From Scilla litardierei (lineage: Eukaryota > Streptophyta > Magnoliopsida > Asparagales > Asparagaceae): a stretch of 64,000 bases of DNA. The DNA lies in the NCBI GenBank assembly GCA_030789695.1, contig CM061141.1, positions 322,013,938 through 322,077,937 of the forward strand, read 5' to 3'. This document shows, piece by piece, positions 22,801 to 34,170 of this stretch. The translations under genes were made by a program, and so were the position numbers. The notes beneath the pieces are model-generated. The model was not told the DNA's origin, made no database searches, and saw nothing but the letters and a program-made list of their open reading frames with translations. Every line of letters starts with the position of its first letter. The first letter of the stretch is position 1.

Positions 22801-23968
22801 CATGCTTTGTAAGGCTAAGGAACTTTTCTCTTTCACCTGTCATGTGTCTTGAGCAGCTAGAGTCTAAGTACCACTCACACTTTTGTTCCTTAGCCGTGCC
22901 ATGTACCTGATCTAGTTCTCCCATCAGACAAAGAGAGGAATGTGCAACTTCCTCTTGAGATTCATCCTCGCTGTCCATATCCCATGTGAGCACCAAAGAT
23001 TTTCCCTTTTGCTCCGCAGCGCTATTCTTTCCTTGAGGGCATTGTTTCATAAAATGTCCCTGCTTTTTACATTTAAAACATGTAACCGGATCAGTAGTAT
23101 TCTGCTCAAAAGATTTATTATTAGAATTAAATTTAGAGCGATTAAACCTTTTCAGCATCTCTGATCTCACATTGCCCGTTCTGATATATTTCTTGAAGCT
23201 TCTCACCAAAAAGGCCTCCTCTTCATCTCCATCTTCATCCTCCTTAGCCTGAAGGGCTATTGCCTTTGAAGTCTTCAATTCATCTTTCTCTCTCAGTTCA
23301 ATGCTCTGCAGCTCTAGCTCGTGTGACATCAGGTTCCCTATCAGATCCTCCACTTTCTTCTGCGATAAATCCCTTGCTTCCTGAATAGCTGTAATTTTAG
23401 GGCGGAAGGAGCTAGGCAGCGCTCTCAAGATCTTTCTGATTTGTTCTAGGCTTGAGTACGGCTTTCCAAGAGAAGTGGATTTGTAGACGATGTCTGTGAA
23501 CCTCGCAAACATCTCTTTGATTGACTCTGATGGAAGCATGCGGAAGCTTTCATATTCAGTGCTGAGTAGCGCAAGTCTGGACTCCTTAACCTGTGATGTA
23601 CCTTCATGAGTCACCTCCAGAGTATGCCAAATTTCCTGCGCAGTTTGACATTGAGATATACGGTTAAACTCAGCTTTATCTAAAGCACGGATCAATGCAT
23701 TCATAGCTTTGTTATTCAATGAAAAACGCTTCTTATCAAAGTCATCCCACTTATCTTCTGGTTTTATCATTTCATTATTAGCAACATTAATAGTGGGAGG
23801 TTTATAGCCTTTTTCTACAATGCTCCATACATCATAATCAACAGCAGCTAAATAAATCCTCATCCTAGTTTTCCAATAGGCAAAGTCAACACCATTAAAC
23901 TTGGGGGGACGAGAAATAGACTGACCCTCAGCAAAAGCAGAATCAGACATATTCATAGACATGATCAA
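19823..23968 (-). CDS. gag-pol polyprotein of element C, one nonsense codon
   Basis: One frame of 1382 codons interrupted only by TGA at 20674-20672, 1098 residues in. Order: SIRE-type Gag ([20 protein letters not shown] near residue 20), zinc knuckle [14 protein letters not shown] (about 299), protease [13 protein letters not shown] (about 368), integrase zinc part ([14 protein letters not shown]), integrase core with [15 protein letters not shown] and [11 protein letters not shown] with KWVFKNK and MYVDDIIYG (about 1068), RNase H with YSDADYAGS and [11 protein letters not shown], end ADIFTKP. The stop falls shortly after the YVDD box, where relatives have Gly. The protease motif is D-S-S, not D-S-G, which may weaken it. 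The start could be M1 or a Met within the next seven codons. Confidence 0.93.
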
Positions 23969-23989
23969 CTAGGCTAGATCCGCTAAACT

Positions 23990-24004
23990 GGCTTTGATAT
24001 CACT
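23990..24004 (-). promoter_or_regulatory. Primer binding site of element C
   Basis: After the 5' LTR the minus strand reads AGTGATATCAAAGCCAG, similar to the tRNA-Met site TGGTATCAGAGCC with a few changes. Confidence 0.7.
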
Positions 24005-25540
24005 TGTTGGATCTGGATCTAAGCCTAGAGGGGGGGTGAATAGGCTTATAAAAATTCTCGTGCAAACCACGAGAAATCACACGCAGTTATAGCACAATCA
24101 ACCAGATGCAGAGTATAGAAAAACAGTCACAGCATGCACATGCGATATACACTGGTTCGGTCGCACCCACGACCTACATCCAGCCCCAAAAGCAATACTA
24201 GATTATTAGAGTTAACTGGTACAACCTGTAGCTAGGGCACCAACCCTATACTCACCTGGCTCTCAGCACCTGCACTCACCAAAGTGCCCAAACAATAACA
24301 ATACTAGTAAAGCTCTCTCTCTTGGCTAGCCCCAACTAGCCAAGTCCCCAAACAAATAATAAATCGTTTTACAGAGATCACAAAACCAAATCACAAATAA
24401 AATAAGGTTCAGAGTTTAGAATTGCTCAATCGTGACGGTGTTGATGTCTCTGTCAATCAGCGCGAGGTCAGATAAATCTGACAAGTAGTAGTCCCCTTTG
24501 AAGTCCCCTTAATCAGTGCGTTGCGGCCTAGAGTAATGTCTGAAGCAAGTCACGGCGTTGCACAGATCTCTGATGCTAGCAGATCACAAACTCCTCCAAT
24601 AATTGAAACTTGCAGCTCCCCAAAAAAATTGTTGCTGTTAAGAAACTCAAGCTTGGGAGAAAAGAGATCAGCCCACTCTTTGAATCATGCGGCTCCCAAC
24701 ACAAACAAAACAAAAAAGAAAATAATGTGACACGTTTGCTTTTGGTTATCAAAATGGAAGTGTATTCTGTTTTTGGCCTTGGCTTCTCATTTTGCTTTTC
24801 AAAAGGGGTTTTTTTAGTGCGGCTGTGTTGGGAGATTTGAGAATTTCGAAGGGGTTTTCAAAAAATGAGACTATCGGCTGCCTTTTTCTTTTCAAAGCAA
24901 TGTGCTTTCTCAAAAATAAATGAAGACCCTTGTAAAAAAGAATTTGGCTGACCTGGGAATCTCTTTGTTTTTCTTTGATTGGAAGATGAACAAAAAAACC
25001 GAAAACAAAAGCTCCTGGGTTATTCTCGAAGAAAAAAAGACAACACTGCTCACCCTTTTTTTAGGGTTCTTCAAATAATGATGCCCTCCACAAAAGAAAA
25101 CTGCGGCTTGCCCTTCTCAAAGTTGCGGCTGGCAACTAGGTTATTTTTCTTTTTGGCCGGCCTTTTGAGTTGGGAGATCATTTATTTTCGGCCTGGGCTC
25201 TTGGTGTTTTATTAAGATGGGTTCTTGGACTTTTTGTGCGGCCTTTAAAGGATAGGAAGCTGTGGCTTGGTTTTCCAAGGAGAGATTAAGGAATTAATTC
25301 GGCCATGTGCGTAAGGGGATTTTTGGATCACAGGGCTTTGCTTAATAAGGCTAGAGTGACTCCTAGTAAATATAAGTCAGCACAAGCTAGGTTCTCCCCT
25401 TTCTCTATTGCACAATCGCCAAATCCTTCCGTGCATTAATCGCATGTTCGACGTTCCTGAAACACTTAACACACACGTTAAAACGTTCACACATGTTTGT
25501 TATCATCAAACACGAATTTCATAGATCGTTGCTACCAACA
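24005..25540 (-). repeat. 5' LTR of element C
   Basis: 1536 bp, nearly identical to 16926-18461; for example one base differs at the GAAGTTCAT/GAATTTCAT position near the end. Confidence 0.95.
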
Positions 25541-25547
25541 GAACCAA

Positions 25548-26053
25548 CCGACTAGATGGCAATCTAGTCGGTCGGCAATCCTTCGTGAACCGACTAGATC
25601 TCCTTACTCAACTCAGCTCATTCACTGTTGACCAATTAGTCGGTCCAAGAAGGTTCACCGACCGACTAGTTGTCAAACTAGTCGGTTAGGAATCCTTCTT
25701 AGACCGACTAGTTATGTCTTTCATTTCACAGCCTGAGCTACTGTTTATCATTAGTCGGTCAAAGAACAATCATCGACCGACTAGTTGAGAAACTAATCGG
25801 TTGGAATTTGTTCTTAGACCGACTAGTTCTCCTTGTAGACAGCCTATCATATTTCAACTCTTAGTCGGTCAAAGAACACTCACCGACCGACTAGTTGCCA
25901 AACTAGTCGGTTGGCAAGTCTTCTTAGACCGACTAGTTCTAGTTCTCCTGAACTATCTTTATTGGCTGTCATCCTCTTAGTCGGTTCATGTTGAATCACC
26001 GACCGACTAGTTGTGAATCTAGTCGGTCAGTGATCCTTCTTTGACCGACTAGA
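25548..26053. repeat. Hairpin array in the 5' LTR of B
   Basis: Five units, each an imperfect inverted repeat of about 75 bp with arms bounded by TAGTCGGTC and GACCGACTAG around a short loop. Spacers of about 30 bp often contain CAGCCT. The array ends about 65 bp upstream of the LTR TATA box. Confidence 0.9.
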
Positions 26054-26859
26054 CTGCTTCAGAATAGAGCCGTTGGAGCATTAATTGCTACGAATTTTGC
26101 TCTCTCTTTCCTCTAACCTATATATACTTGGAGAGGTTCTTTCCAAGTATTCAAGGCTGATATTTTAGAGGTTTAGAGAAATCAAAGAGGAGCCATTCAA
26201 CTCTATTCCAAAGCTCTCTCTTCTCACAAGAATCTCTCCCCCAACTTCTTGAGCCCTAATTCCTCAAGAGAGATTCTCTCCATTGTGAGCCTCTCAAGCT
26301 AAGAGCTTGATCCAAGGTCACCAATCTCCTCCATAGGCTTCCATTGCTGGTCAACTTCTTGGAGCTAGGGTTTGGTGCCTTCTTCTCCTCCAAAATCCTC
26401 CTTGCCCTAATATTGTAAGTTTTACTCAAGGCATAGGATTTTGTTGGTAAGTATTTCATTGTTTCATTTACTTTGTTTTAAGTTGTTCTCTCGGTTGTGA
26501 GAGAAGGGTGTGATCCCGGGTTGTGGGAGTCACATGTCATTTGTGTATGATTTGGTCTTGTAGAGGTTTTTCTATAAGAATTTCATAGTGCAAAACTTGG
26601 CTTAGTGGTTTCTAACTCAAGTATCCGGAGGGGATCCGGGTGGTTGGGACGTAGGATCACCGGGAACAAGTCGGGGAGACTTGGGTGGATCCGAACCCGT
26701 TATATCGTATTGTTTGCGCTTGTTTAATTCTTATTGTTTGTAGTTATTCCGCATTGTTGTTTGTGTTTTGCACAATAATTAGGAATAATACTCTTGATTA
26801 TTTTAAAGTACTATTCACCCCCCTCTAGTACTTGTGCAGTAGCTACGCAGGGCATTACA

Positions 26860-26874
26860 TTTGGTATCAGAGCC
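26860..26874 (+). promoter_or_regulatory. Primer binding site of element B
   Basis: TTTGGTATCAGAGCC directly follows the LTR and exactly fits the tRNA-Met type site. Confidence 0.9.
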
Positions 26875-26886
26875 AAGTTCATAGCT

Positions 26887-29109
26887 ATGACAAACAACGA
26901 CTACAGCGTCTTCAAGAATCGTGAAGGAGCTTCTTCGGTGATGGAAGGACACTCCTCAACTAGGCCTCCCTTCTTCAACGGTACCAATTATGGGTACTGG
27001 AAATACCGGATGAAAACGTTCCTCCGGAGCACTTCACTATGGAGAGCCACGATGACGGAGTATGTCGAACCCACCGAACAAGATTTCGCGAAGTAGACTA
27101 CCGCGGAGGTCGCTGCGGAGGTAAACAATGCCAAGGCGATGAATGCCTTGCAATGTGCGTTGGAGCCCGAAGACTTCAACAAGATATGCACATGTAAGAG
27201 TGCATATCAAATATGGAACCAACTCCTCATCTTGCACGAAGGAACGAGTACGGTAAAAGACTCTAAACTCGTTGTTGCTAACAAAGAGTTCGAATTATTT
27301 CACATGGAACAGGGTGAAAGTATGAAGGAGTACTATGCTCGCTTCGTGGACATATCCAACGAATTGGAAGCTCTTGGGAAGAACTATACCCAAAAGGAGA
27401 AAGTCGCGAAGATTATTGACGGACTTCCTTCTTGTTGGGAAAAGCGTAACTTCGCCATCGAGGAAGGTAACGATATGAATAAGTATACTGTCATACAACT
27501 AATGGGTACCTTGTTGTCTTATGAGGTACGCTATGATAGTAAGATCAAGATGCAGGAAAAGATGAAGTCTTACTTGGAGCAAGACGTGCCAAAGAAAAAG
27601 ACGATTGCATTCAAGGCCGCTCCATATACATCTACCGATGATGAAGAACCGGAAGACGAGTTGGACATAGAAGCTTTGGCCGATTTGGCAAAGAAGTTCG
27701 ACCGATTCTTCCGAAAAGGTAAGTTTAGGAATAATTCTAATGTTAGTTCGACTAATGCCTCCGCTCCTGTATGTTATAAATGCAATAAGCCAAGACACAT
27801 CAAGCCGGATTGTCCTCTCAACAAACACAAGGAGAAGTGGAAGGCATCCAAGTACGACAAGTCGAGAAAGTACAAGAAGGGGTACAAGAAAGGGCTTGTC
27901 GGCTCATTCACCGACTCCTTAAGTGGAGAGCCGGATGATGAACAAGTGGAGAAAGCGAACATGTGCTTCATGGCTAGAGAGGAACATGATCAAGATTCCT
28001 CCTCCGATGAAAGCGAGGATGAAAGCGAGGACGAAGGTGATGCGGTAACTATGGATGAACTTAAATTAGCTAACGAACAACTTTGGTCTAAGTTTTCTAA
28101 ATTGGCTAATAGATATATTAAGACTAAAAATGAGCTAACTAGTTTTCAAACCTCATCTAAGCCCATCATCATCAATAACGACACCATTGTTGAAGATTTG
28201 AGAAATGAGATTGAAAATCTCAAATCTCAACTCGAGCATGTTCATATTGAGGAATCGGATGAACGCGAGATGGCGGATTTGATTTCTCGAAACTCAAACT
28301 TTAGTATTGAGAATGAGAATCTCAAATCTCATGTTTGTGTACTCACATCGCAAGTGTCCACTTTGGATGCTTCTATGCATTCTCTCACTGAGAAGTATGA
28401 GTACACATTAGGCCGAATTATTAAATTCAATAAAGGTAAGTGCCATTTGGATAATATCCTAAATGACTTACTTCCGGCCAATCATCACATTGGCTTGGGG
28501 TGTAAGATGAGAGACTCATCCAAATCGGTCACGACCTTTGTTAGGCCATCTTCCAAAGCCTCAACTAGTGGGAGTAAACACTCTGTGGGTAGTTCTTCTA
28601 CCAATGGTGCTTCCATTAGGTACACACCCCCATTTGGAAAGAAACCCACTTTGGGTGGACCTCCAAAGAAGGGTCATGCCTTTATGTACACCAATATCAT
28701 GCCACGTAGGAACACTCATCCTACTCCACATGTTCACATATATGATGATTTTTATGCTCTACATCCACGAGCACGTGCACACCATGTGAGACACACTCAT
28801 GCACGTGTTCCTCCACATGCATATGTTCATCCACATTATCATATGAACAATTATCATCATGCACCATTTCATCATGTGCCATATGCTTATCCACGTCATG
28901 CATATCCTAGGCCACTTCCTCATAGGCCACGTGCATCACATAGAAATCAACAACATGTGCATGCTCTCAATAGGACTAGGACTCCCAAGACATTTACTAT
29001 TTGGGGCCCGAAGGACACAAGCATGCATGAAAAACAAGCGTATATTAATTCGTATTTCATGAATGTTGTGCACAATGATGATTTTGTTGGGAAGTCTAAG
29101 TCCAATTAG
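26887..29109 (+). pseudogene. gag of element B, one early nonsense codon
   Basis: Gag frame of about 740 codons from ATG 26887, interrupted by TAG at 27094-27096 where element D has Trp. The rest is open. Domains: SIRE-type Gag (RPPFFNGTNYGYWKYRMKTF; YARFVDISNELEALGK), Lys/acidic linker, zinc knuckle CYKCNKPRHIKPDC (Arg replaces the usual Gly before His), an acidic Ser-rich stretch, a coiled-coil part (LRNEIENLKSQLEHV), and a His-rich tail of about 100 residues (HPHYHMNNYHHAPFHHV). The same layout is in D. If the nonsense codon were read through or reinitiated at 27139, most of Gag would be made. Confidence 0.9.
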
Positions 29110-30385
29110 ACTTGGCTTCCAAATGTCTAATCTCTTAGGACCCAATGACCTTGGGTACCATGGAAGGATATTTTTATCTTCAGGTATTCAAGAATAAGAG
29201 AAGGAGCAACAAATCAAATTTAGCTCCATATTAAGTTTTCTAGGTTCAATCCACCATGGGATACCAACCCTACCAACTCCTTGATTTGCAAAGACTTTCA
29301 TTCAAATGGAGTTGATGGTGCTTTAGTGGTGCACCAAGGTAGGGGGAGCTTAATGTTGTAAGTGTATTCTTACTTTTGGTATCCTTGTATGTTGAATGTA
29401 TGTATATGTCTCTTTATGTTTTAGACTATCTCATGCATATCTTGATGCTAGTTTTGAGCTTATGATTTTGTACTTATCTTTCTCATGCTCAAGGCATTCC
29501 ATGCTTTTTATTGACTCATTTAGTGAGTATCTCTTTTGGAATGCATGCTAGTACTAGAATTGTGTATGCCATAAGTTGTATGAAGTTTCTATCTCTATTT
29601 TGGCATAACAATTGTGTATGATGTGTACACCATGTTGCATGTTATTGATTGCATATTTTTTAATCACCTTGTCACCTCACATCGCACACTTCACGTAGAT
29701 TTGTGATCCTTTTCGATCGATGTTGTGACCCTTGGTGTTGTATGTTGTGTGCATCATTTTCTTGTGCACATTGGATTTTTGTCTCTGATATTGACTTCAT
29801 CGCTCGACGATTATTTTGGTTAAATAGATTTACTTTTATGAAAACATAGAATTGTTTTTCATCCACTAAATTAACCAAGAATGTTGATATTGGAGAGTAT
29901 ATTCCATAACTCAATATGTGAAATTGATTTGAGTTTTGATGATTTCGATTTTTGACTATGGTCTCTTGGCACGCTTTGATTTTCTTCGGTATTTTACTTT
30001 GGTGTCATTTGGACCGTGGTCGTATTCTTAGACTCTCGTGCTTTTATTTTAAGCCATTGTGTCGTTGATCTCCTCCCGCTCTTTTTGCTAATGCCAAAGG
30101 GGGAGAGAATTAATAATGACGATGTGCTAATGATAATTCAAAGCATTTTACCGTGAATCTAATTTGATATGTTAGATTCAGGGGGGTCAAGATATAAAAA
30201 TGGATTTAGATCCTAAATTTCATTACTTGAGTTCACATTTTATACTTTCCTCGTCTGCTTGATGCGTATGATTATTATTGATTGCGGAACTAAGTCATCA
30301 ATGCAGGGGGAGTAAGTAAAATTCATTTGAATCATTATTATTGATTATTATTTATGTTGGTTTTTCATCACCAAAAGGGGGAGAA
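29110..30385 (+). other. 3' non-coding region of element B, pol absent
   Basis: No pol motif in any frame. The end (about 29770-30385) matches the region next to the 3' LTR of element D (48343-48960, reversed), so the missing part is an internal deletion. The polypurine tract AAAAGGGGGAGAA lies at 30373-30385. Confidence 0.8.
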
Positions 30386-30786
30386 TGTTGAGTATTGATT
30401 CCCCGGATTTGGTTTTGATGATGAGCAAACATAAATATCGTGAACTAACTCCTTTGTGAGCGCAGTTACAGAGCTCGTCGCCAAATTACTTCGTACATCA
30501 AAAGCGACTTCTCAAGACTTCTCAAAGCGCGTGATCGTGTGCCTGAAGCTTCGTTGAAGCTCTAGGAGCATTATTGAAGTCAAGAGTTTCGGATTGAAGC
30601 TTTGAAGACGGTTCGTCAAGTTTATTTATATAGTCTTCTAGTTTCTTTCCGACGAATGTTAAGCCTTGAGTATGTCTTACATTATTAGAGCTAGGATTAT
30701 CATAGAAGCTCATAGAAACTTTCCCGAAGCTTCGCGCTTCATTTGGCGGCTTCTAGTGCATCTTAGTTGGTTCAAGAAGAAGAACC

Positions 30787-31294
30787 AACCGACTAGATGG
30801 CAATCTAGTCGGTCGGTAATCCTTCGTGAACCGACTAGATCTCCTTGCTTAACTCAGCTCATTCACTGTTGACCAATTAGTCGGTCCAAGAAGGTTCACC
30901 GACCGACTAGTTGTCAAACTAGTCGGTTAGGAATCCTTCTTAGACCGACTAGTTATGTCTTTCATTTCACAGCCTGAGCTACTGTTTATCATTAGTCGGT
31001 CAAAGAATAATCATCGACCGACTAGTTGAGAAACTAATCGGTTGGAATTTGTTCTTAGACCGACTAGTTCTCCTTGTAGACAGCCTATCATATTTCAACT
31101 CTTAGTCGGTCAAAGAACACTCACCGACCGACTAGTTGCCAAACTAGTCGGTTGGCAAGTCTTCTTAGACCGACTAGTTCTAGTTCTCCTGAACTATCTT
31201 TATTGGCTGTCATCCTCTTAGTCGGTTCATGTTGAATCACCGACCGACTAGTTGTGAATCTAGTCGGTCAGTGATCCTTCTTTGACCGTCTAGA
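30787..31294. repeat. Hairpin array in the 3' LTR of B
   Basis: Same five-unit array as 25548-26053. The arms of one unit are at 30878-30914 and 30919-30957; reverse-complementing the second reproduces the first with few mismatches. Confidence 0.9.
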
Positions 31295-31358
31295 CTGCTT
31301 CAGAATAGAGCCGTTGGAGCATTAATTGCTACGAATTTTGCTCTCTCTTTCCTCTAAC

Positions 31359-31368
31359 CTATATATAC
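31359..31368 (+). promoter_or_regulatory. LTR TATA box of element B
   Basis: CTATATATAC about 65 bp after the hairpin array, followed by a leader-like stretch. The same box occurs in the D LTRs (47341-47350 and 59735-59744, minus strand). Confidence 0.65.
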
Positions 31369-32092
31369 TTGGAGAGGTTCTTTCCTAGTACTCGAGGCTG
31401 ATATTTTAGAGGTTTAGAGAAATCAAAGAGGAGCCATTCAACTCTATTCCAAAGCTCTCTCTTCTCACAAGAATCTCTCCCTCAACTTCTTGAGCCCTAA
31501 TTCCTCAAGAGAGATTCTCTCCATTGTGAGCCTCTCAAGCTAAGAGCTTGATCCAAGGTCACCAATCTCCTCCCTAGGCTTCCATTGCTGGTCAACTTCT
31601 TGGAGCTAGGGTTTGGTGCCTTCTTCTCCTCCAAAATCCTCCTTGCCCTAATATTGTAAGTTTTACTCAAGGCATAGGATTTTGTTGGTATCATTTACTT
31701 TGTTTTAAGTTGTTCTCTCGGTTGTGAGAGAAGGGTGTGACCCCGAGTTGTGGGAGTCACATGTCATTTGTGTATGATTTGGTCTTGTAGAGGGTTTTCT
31801 ACAAGAATTTCATAGTGCAAAACTTGGGTTAGTGGTTTCTAACTCAAGTATCCGGAGGGGATCCGGGTGGTTGGGACGTAGGATCACCGGGAACAAGTCG
31901 GGGAGACTTGGGTGGATCCGACCCCGTTATATCGTATTGTTTGCGCTTGTTTAATTCTTGTTGTTTGTAGTTATTCCGCATTGTTGTTTGTGTTTTGCAC
32001 AATAATTAGGAATAACGCTCTTGATTATTTTAAAGAACTATTCACCTCCCCTCTAGTACTTGTGCAGTAGCTACGCAGGGCATTACAGATGG

Positions 32093-33146
32093 TCCTTGAC
32101 TAAAGAGTGTCATTTTCCATGAAATCTTCTGGATTCCATGTAGTTTCTGGTAACGCTGCCCCAACTATCAGGTTTGTCTCGGCGTGTGGCTTGAGACTTG
32201 CCTGGTAGAGATCATGTAGATGTTTAAGAGTGCGGCAGATTCTGGACCAGTGGCCAGTCATTCCACTTTAGAACATTTATCCTCCAAGTCTTTCTTGGGG
32301 GGAACCACCTTTGTTGGGCGTACACTTTTGCTTCTTTGCCACAAACTTTTGGTTCTGGGGAGGAGCCTGAGGAGTAGCATTTTCCAGCTGCTTTTGTTTT
32401 TTCCATTTCTGGAACTTTGCCTTCTTATCCATCTTCTTCTTCTGGGAAGATTAGAAATGTGCTTCTACTGGAGGTGGAGGTGGAGCGGAGCCAGGAGGGC
32501 GCAGGTTGTGAGTGGTAACCAACAAATCTCTATTCTGTTCAGCCATTAGGAGTCATGAGAGCAGATCAGAGTACTTAATGAACTTTCTCTCACAGTACTG
32601 TTGCATGAGGATCATGTCCTTCTCATAAAAAGACGTAAACGTCTTCTCTAGCAACATTTTCTCAGACACATTCTCACCACACAACTTCAGGCATGAGATG
32701 ATTCAGAATAGTGCTGAGTTGTACTCCGCTACGGTTTTGTAATCCTGTATGCAGAGGTGAGTCCACTCGTACTGTGCACGAGGGAGTATGACATCCCCTT
32801 GATGTCTGTACCTCTCCTTAAGTGTGTCCCACAGTTCATAAGGATCCTCTACAATAAGGTACTCATCCTTCAGGGTCGGGTCTAAGTGTTTCCTGATATA
32901 AATAATGGCTTTCGCCTTAAGTATATCGAAAACTTCTTCTGTATTAGGGGCTTCTTTAGAAGCATCCTTTTCAGCTGCGGCAGTACTTGTTATTGCCTTT
33001 TTGTGGGTGTTAGACTGAACCCATGAGCGCGCAGGTGGAACTTCAGGTCCAACTGCCAACTCAAGTAGTTCGACCCAACGGCCTTCAGGACCGAAAAATC
33101 GACATTCGCAAGTCTGGCCATTTAAGCAATCTAGCAACATAAACAA
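32093..33146 (-). pseudogene. gag of element A, broken
   Basis: Frame 33146-32703 contains the copia Gag core (AIIYIRKHLDPTLKDEYLIV; DVILPRAQYEWTHL; YKTVAEYNSALF) and hits a stop; the frame continues with LKLCGENVSEKM. A zinc-knuckle half GHWSRIC is readable near 32240. The end is cut by element B at 32092. Element F has the same Gag in better condition at 41931-41125. Confidence 0.85.
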
Positions 33147-34161
33147 AAGATAGCTTGAATTATTTAACTATTTAAAGTAAACATCCACACATGCAATCTT
33201 GCAACATTTTAAATAGCATGAATTATTTTAAAGTAAACATCCATGCATGCGATCTTACAACATTTAGATAGCATGAATTATTTTAAAGTAAACGTCCACG
33301 CATGTAATCTTGCAACATTTAGATAGCATGAATTATTTAACTATTTAAAGTAAAACATCCACGCATTTAATGTATATGTAAGAAAAATAGTTTAGAGCTA
33401 TGGGGATCAGCCAGCCGATACTAAAAAAAATAAAAGTCCAAGAAGTTACATCCCATAAAAAGTGCATAAAATTAAAGACAACTCGGGAACTTTTGAGGAA
33501 AAGCCCCTTTTCATTAAGCTAGCGCCTTCATCTCGATGGGGTGGTTCTTCAGCTTGACTTTTTACATGTATAACCTCACTTACAAATTTCTCTCAAAAAG
33601 AAAAAATTGCATAAAAGTAAAAGTATCGGCAACTGGCTGATCCCTAAAAACATAGCCTAAATTCACAGCCACGTAGATATTATATGGTATACAACCACGC
33701 AGACATTATATGTCACGGGTATATGAAAGATTAATAAATAATCTGGAAATAAAGTGGCGTGCTAAAAATGATTTTAAAAACTTTTAATCCCGATCCATTT
33801 CATTTATATTTATCTTTCCGCTTAACCCTATCAAAAAATTAAAATTTCTTTAATTATTGGGCTTTTGAGGCCAAAATAAAAAAAAGAAAAATTATGTGTA
33901 AGTCGGTTAATTTCCAGGCCTTTTGGGCCATGAAAACAACCCAATAGGGTTAATTGGGCCTCCCCGAAAAAAATAGCCAGTTAGTGCTAGGGTTTCGAAA
34001 AACCCTAGGGGGCCCACGGCGGCTGGTCTCGCCAAGAGGGCGTGGCTGGCCATGCCGTTTTGGGCATGGCCTGGCCGTGCACGAAGGCACGACCATGGAT
34101 TATAAAAAATTGATTTTTAGATAAAAAATCGATTTTTACTGTTTTTTAGACATTCAGATCT
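33147..34161 (-). other. Leader region of element A
   Basis: Non-coding stretch between primer site and gag. It includes a GC-rich part (about 33960-34095) with CATGGCC-type inverted motifs. No frame has a recognisable domain. Confidence 0.5.
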
Positions 34162-34170
34162 AAATAAAAA

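Larger units (their letters stand above)
16926..25540 (-). mobile_element. Element C: young SIRE-type copia element
   Basis: 8615 bp with 1536-bp LTRs at both ends and TSD GAACC (16921-16925, 25541-25545). By eye the LTRs differ at only about ten positions plus a few one-base indels, so insertion is recent. It carries one long gag-pol frame interrupted by a single TGA. Primer site and polypurine tract are present. The gag and pol sequences look like the SIRE/Maximus lineage, but there is no third ORF. It is the youngest layer of the nest A > B > C. Confidence 0.95.
16526..26859 (+). repeat. 5' LTR of element B, split by element C
   Basis: Own sequence 16526-16925 plus 25546-26859 (about 1.71 kb). 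It starts TGTTGAGTATTG and ends GGGCATTACA. The second part carries the hairpin array (25548-26053) and a TATA box (CTATATATAC, about 26118-26127). Element C separates the first 400 bp from the array and promoter. Confidence 0.92.
16526..32087 (+). mobile_element. Element B: gag-only LTR element (TR-GAG-like) of the D family
   Basis: LTRs of about 1.7 kb (16526-26859 including inserted element C; 30386-32087) and TSD GATGG (16521-16525, 32088-32092) bound it. The primer site TTTGGTATCAGAGCC and the polypurine tract AAAAGGGGGAGAA are intact. The internal 3.5 kb holds gag but no protease, integrase, RT or RNase H. Elements of this build are called TR-GAG; they need enzymes from a partner. Element D shares LTR, primer site, gag and 3' region, so B is a pol-deleted relative of D. 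It inserted into gag-pol of A. Confidence 0.9.
30386..32087 (+). repeat. 3' LTR of element B
   Basis: 1702 bp, uninterrupted. U3 from 30386, hairpin array 30787-31294, TATA box CTATATATAC at about 31359-31368, end GGGCATTACA. Confidence 0.95.

Noticed and set aside
25548..26053. CRISPR-like array
   Set aside because: Repeats are inverted dyads in a plant LTR with related spacers; no cas genes and wrong domain of life.
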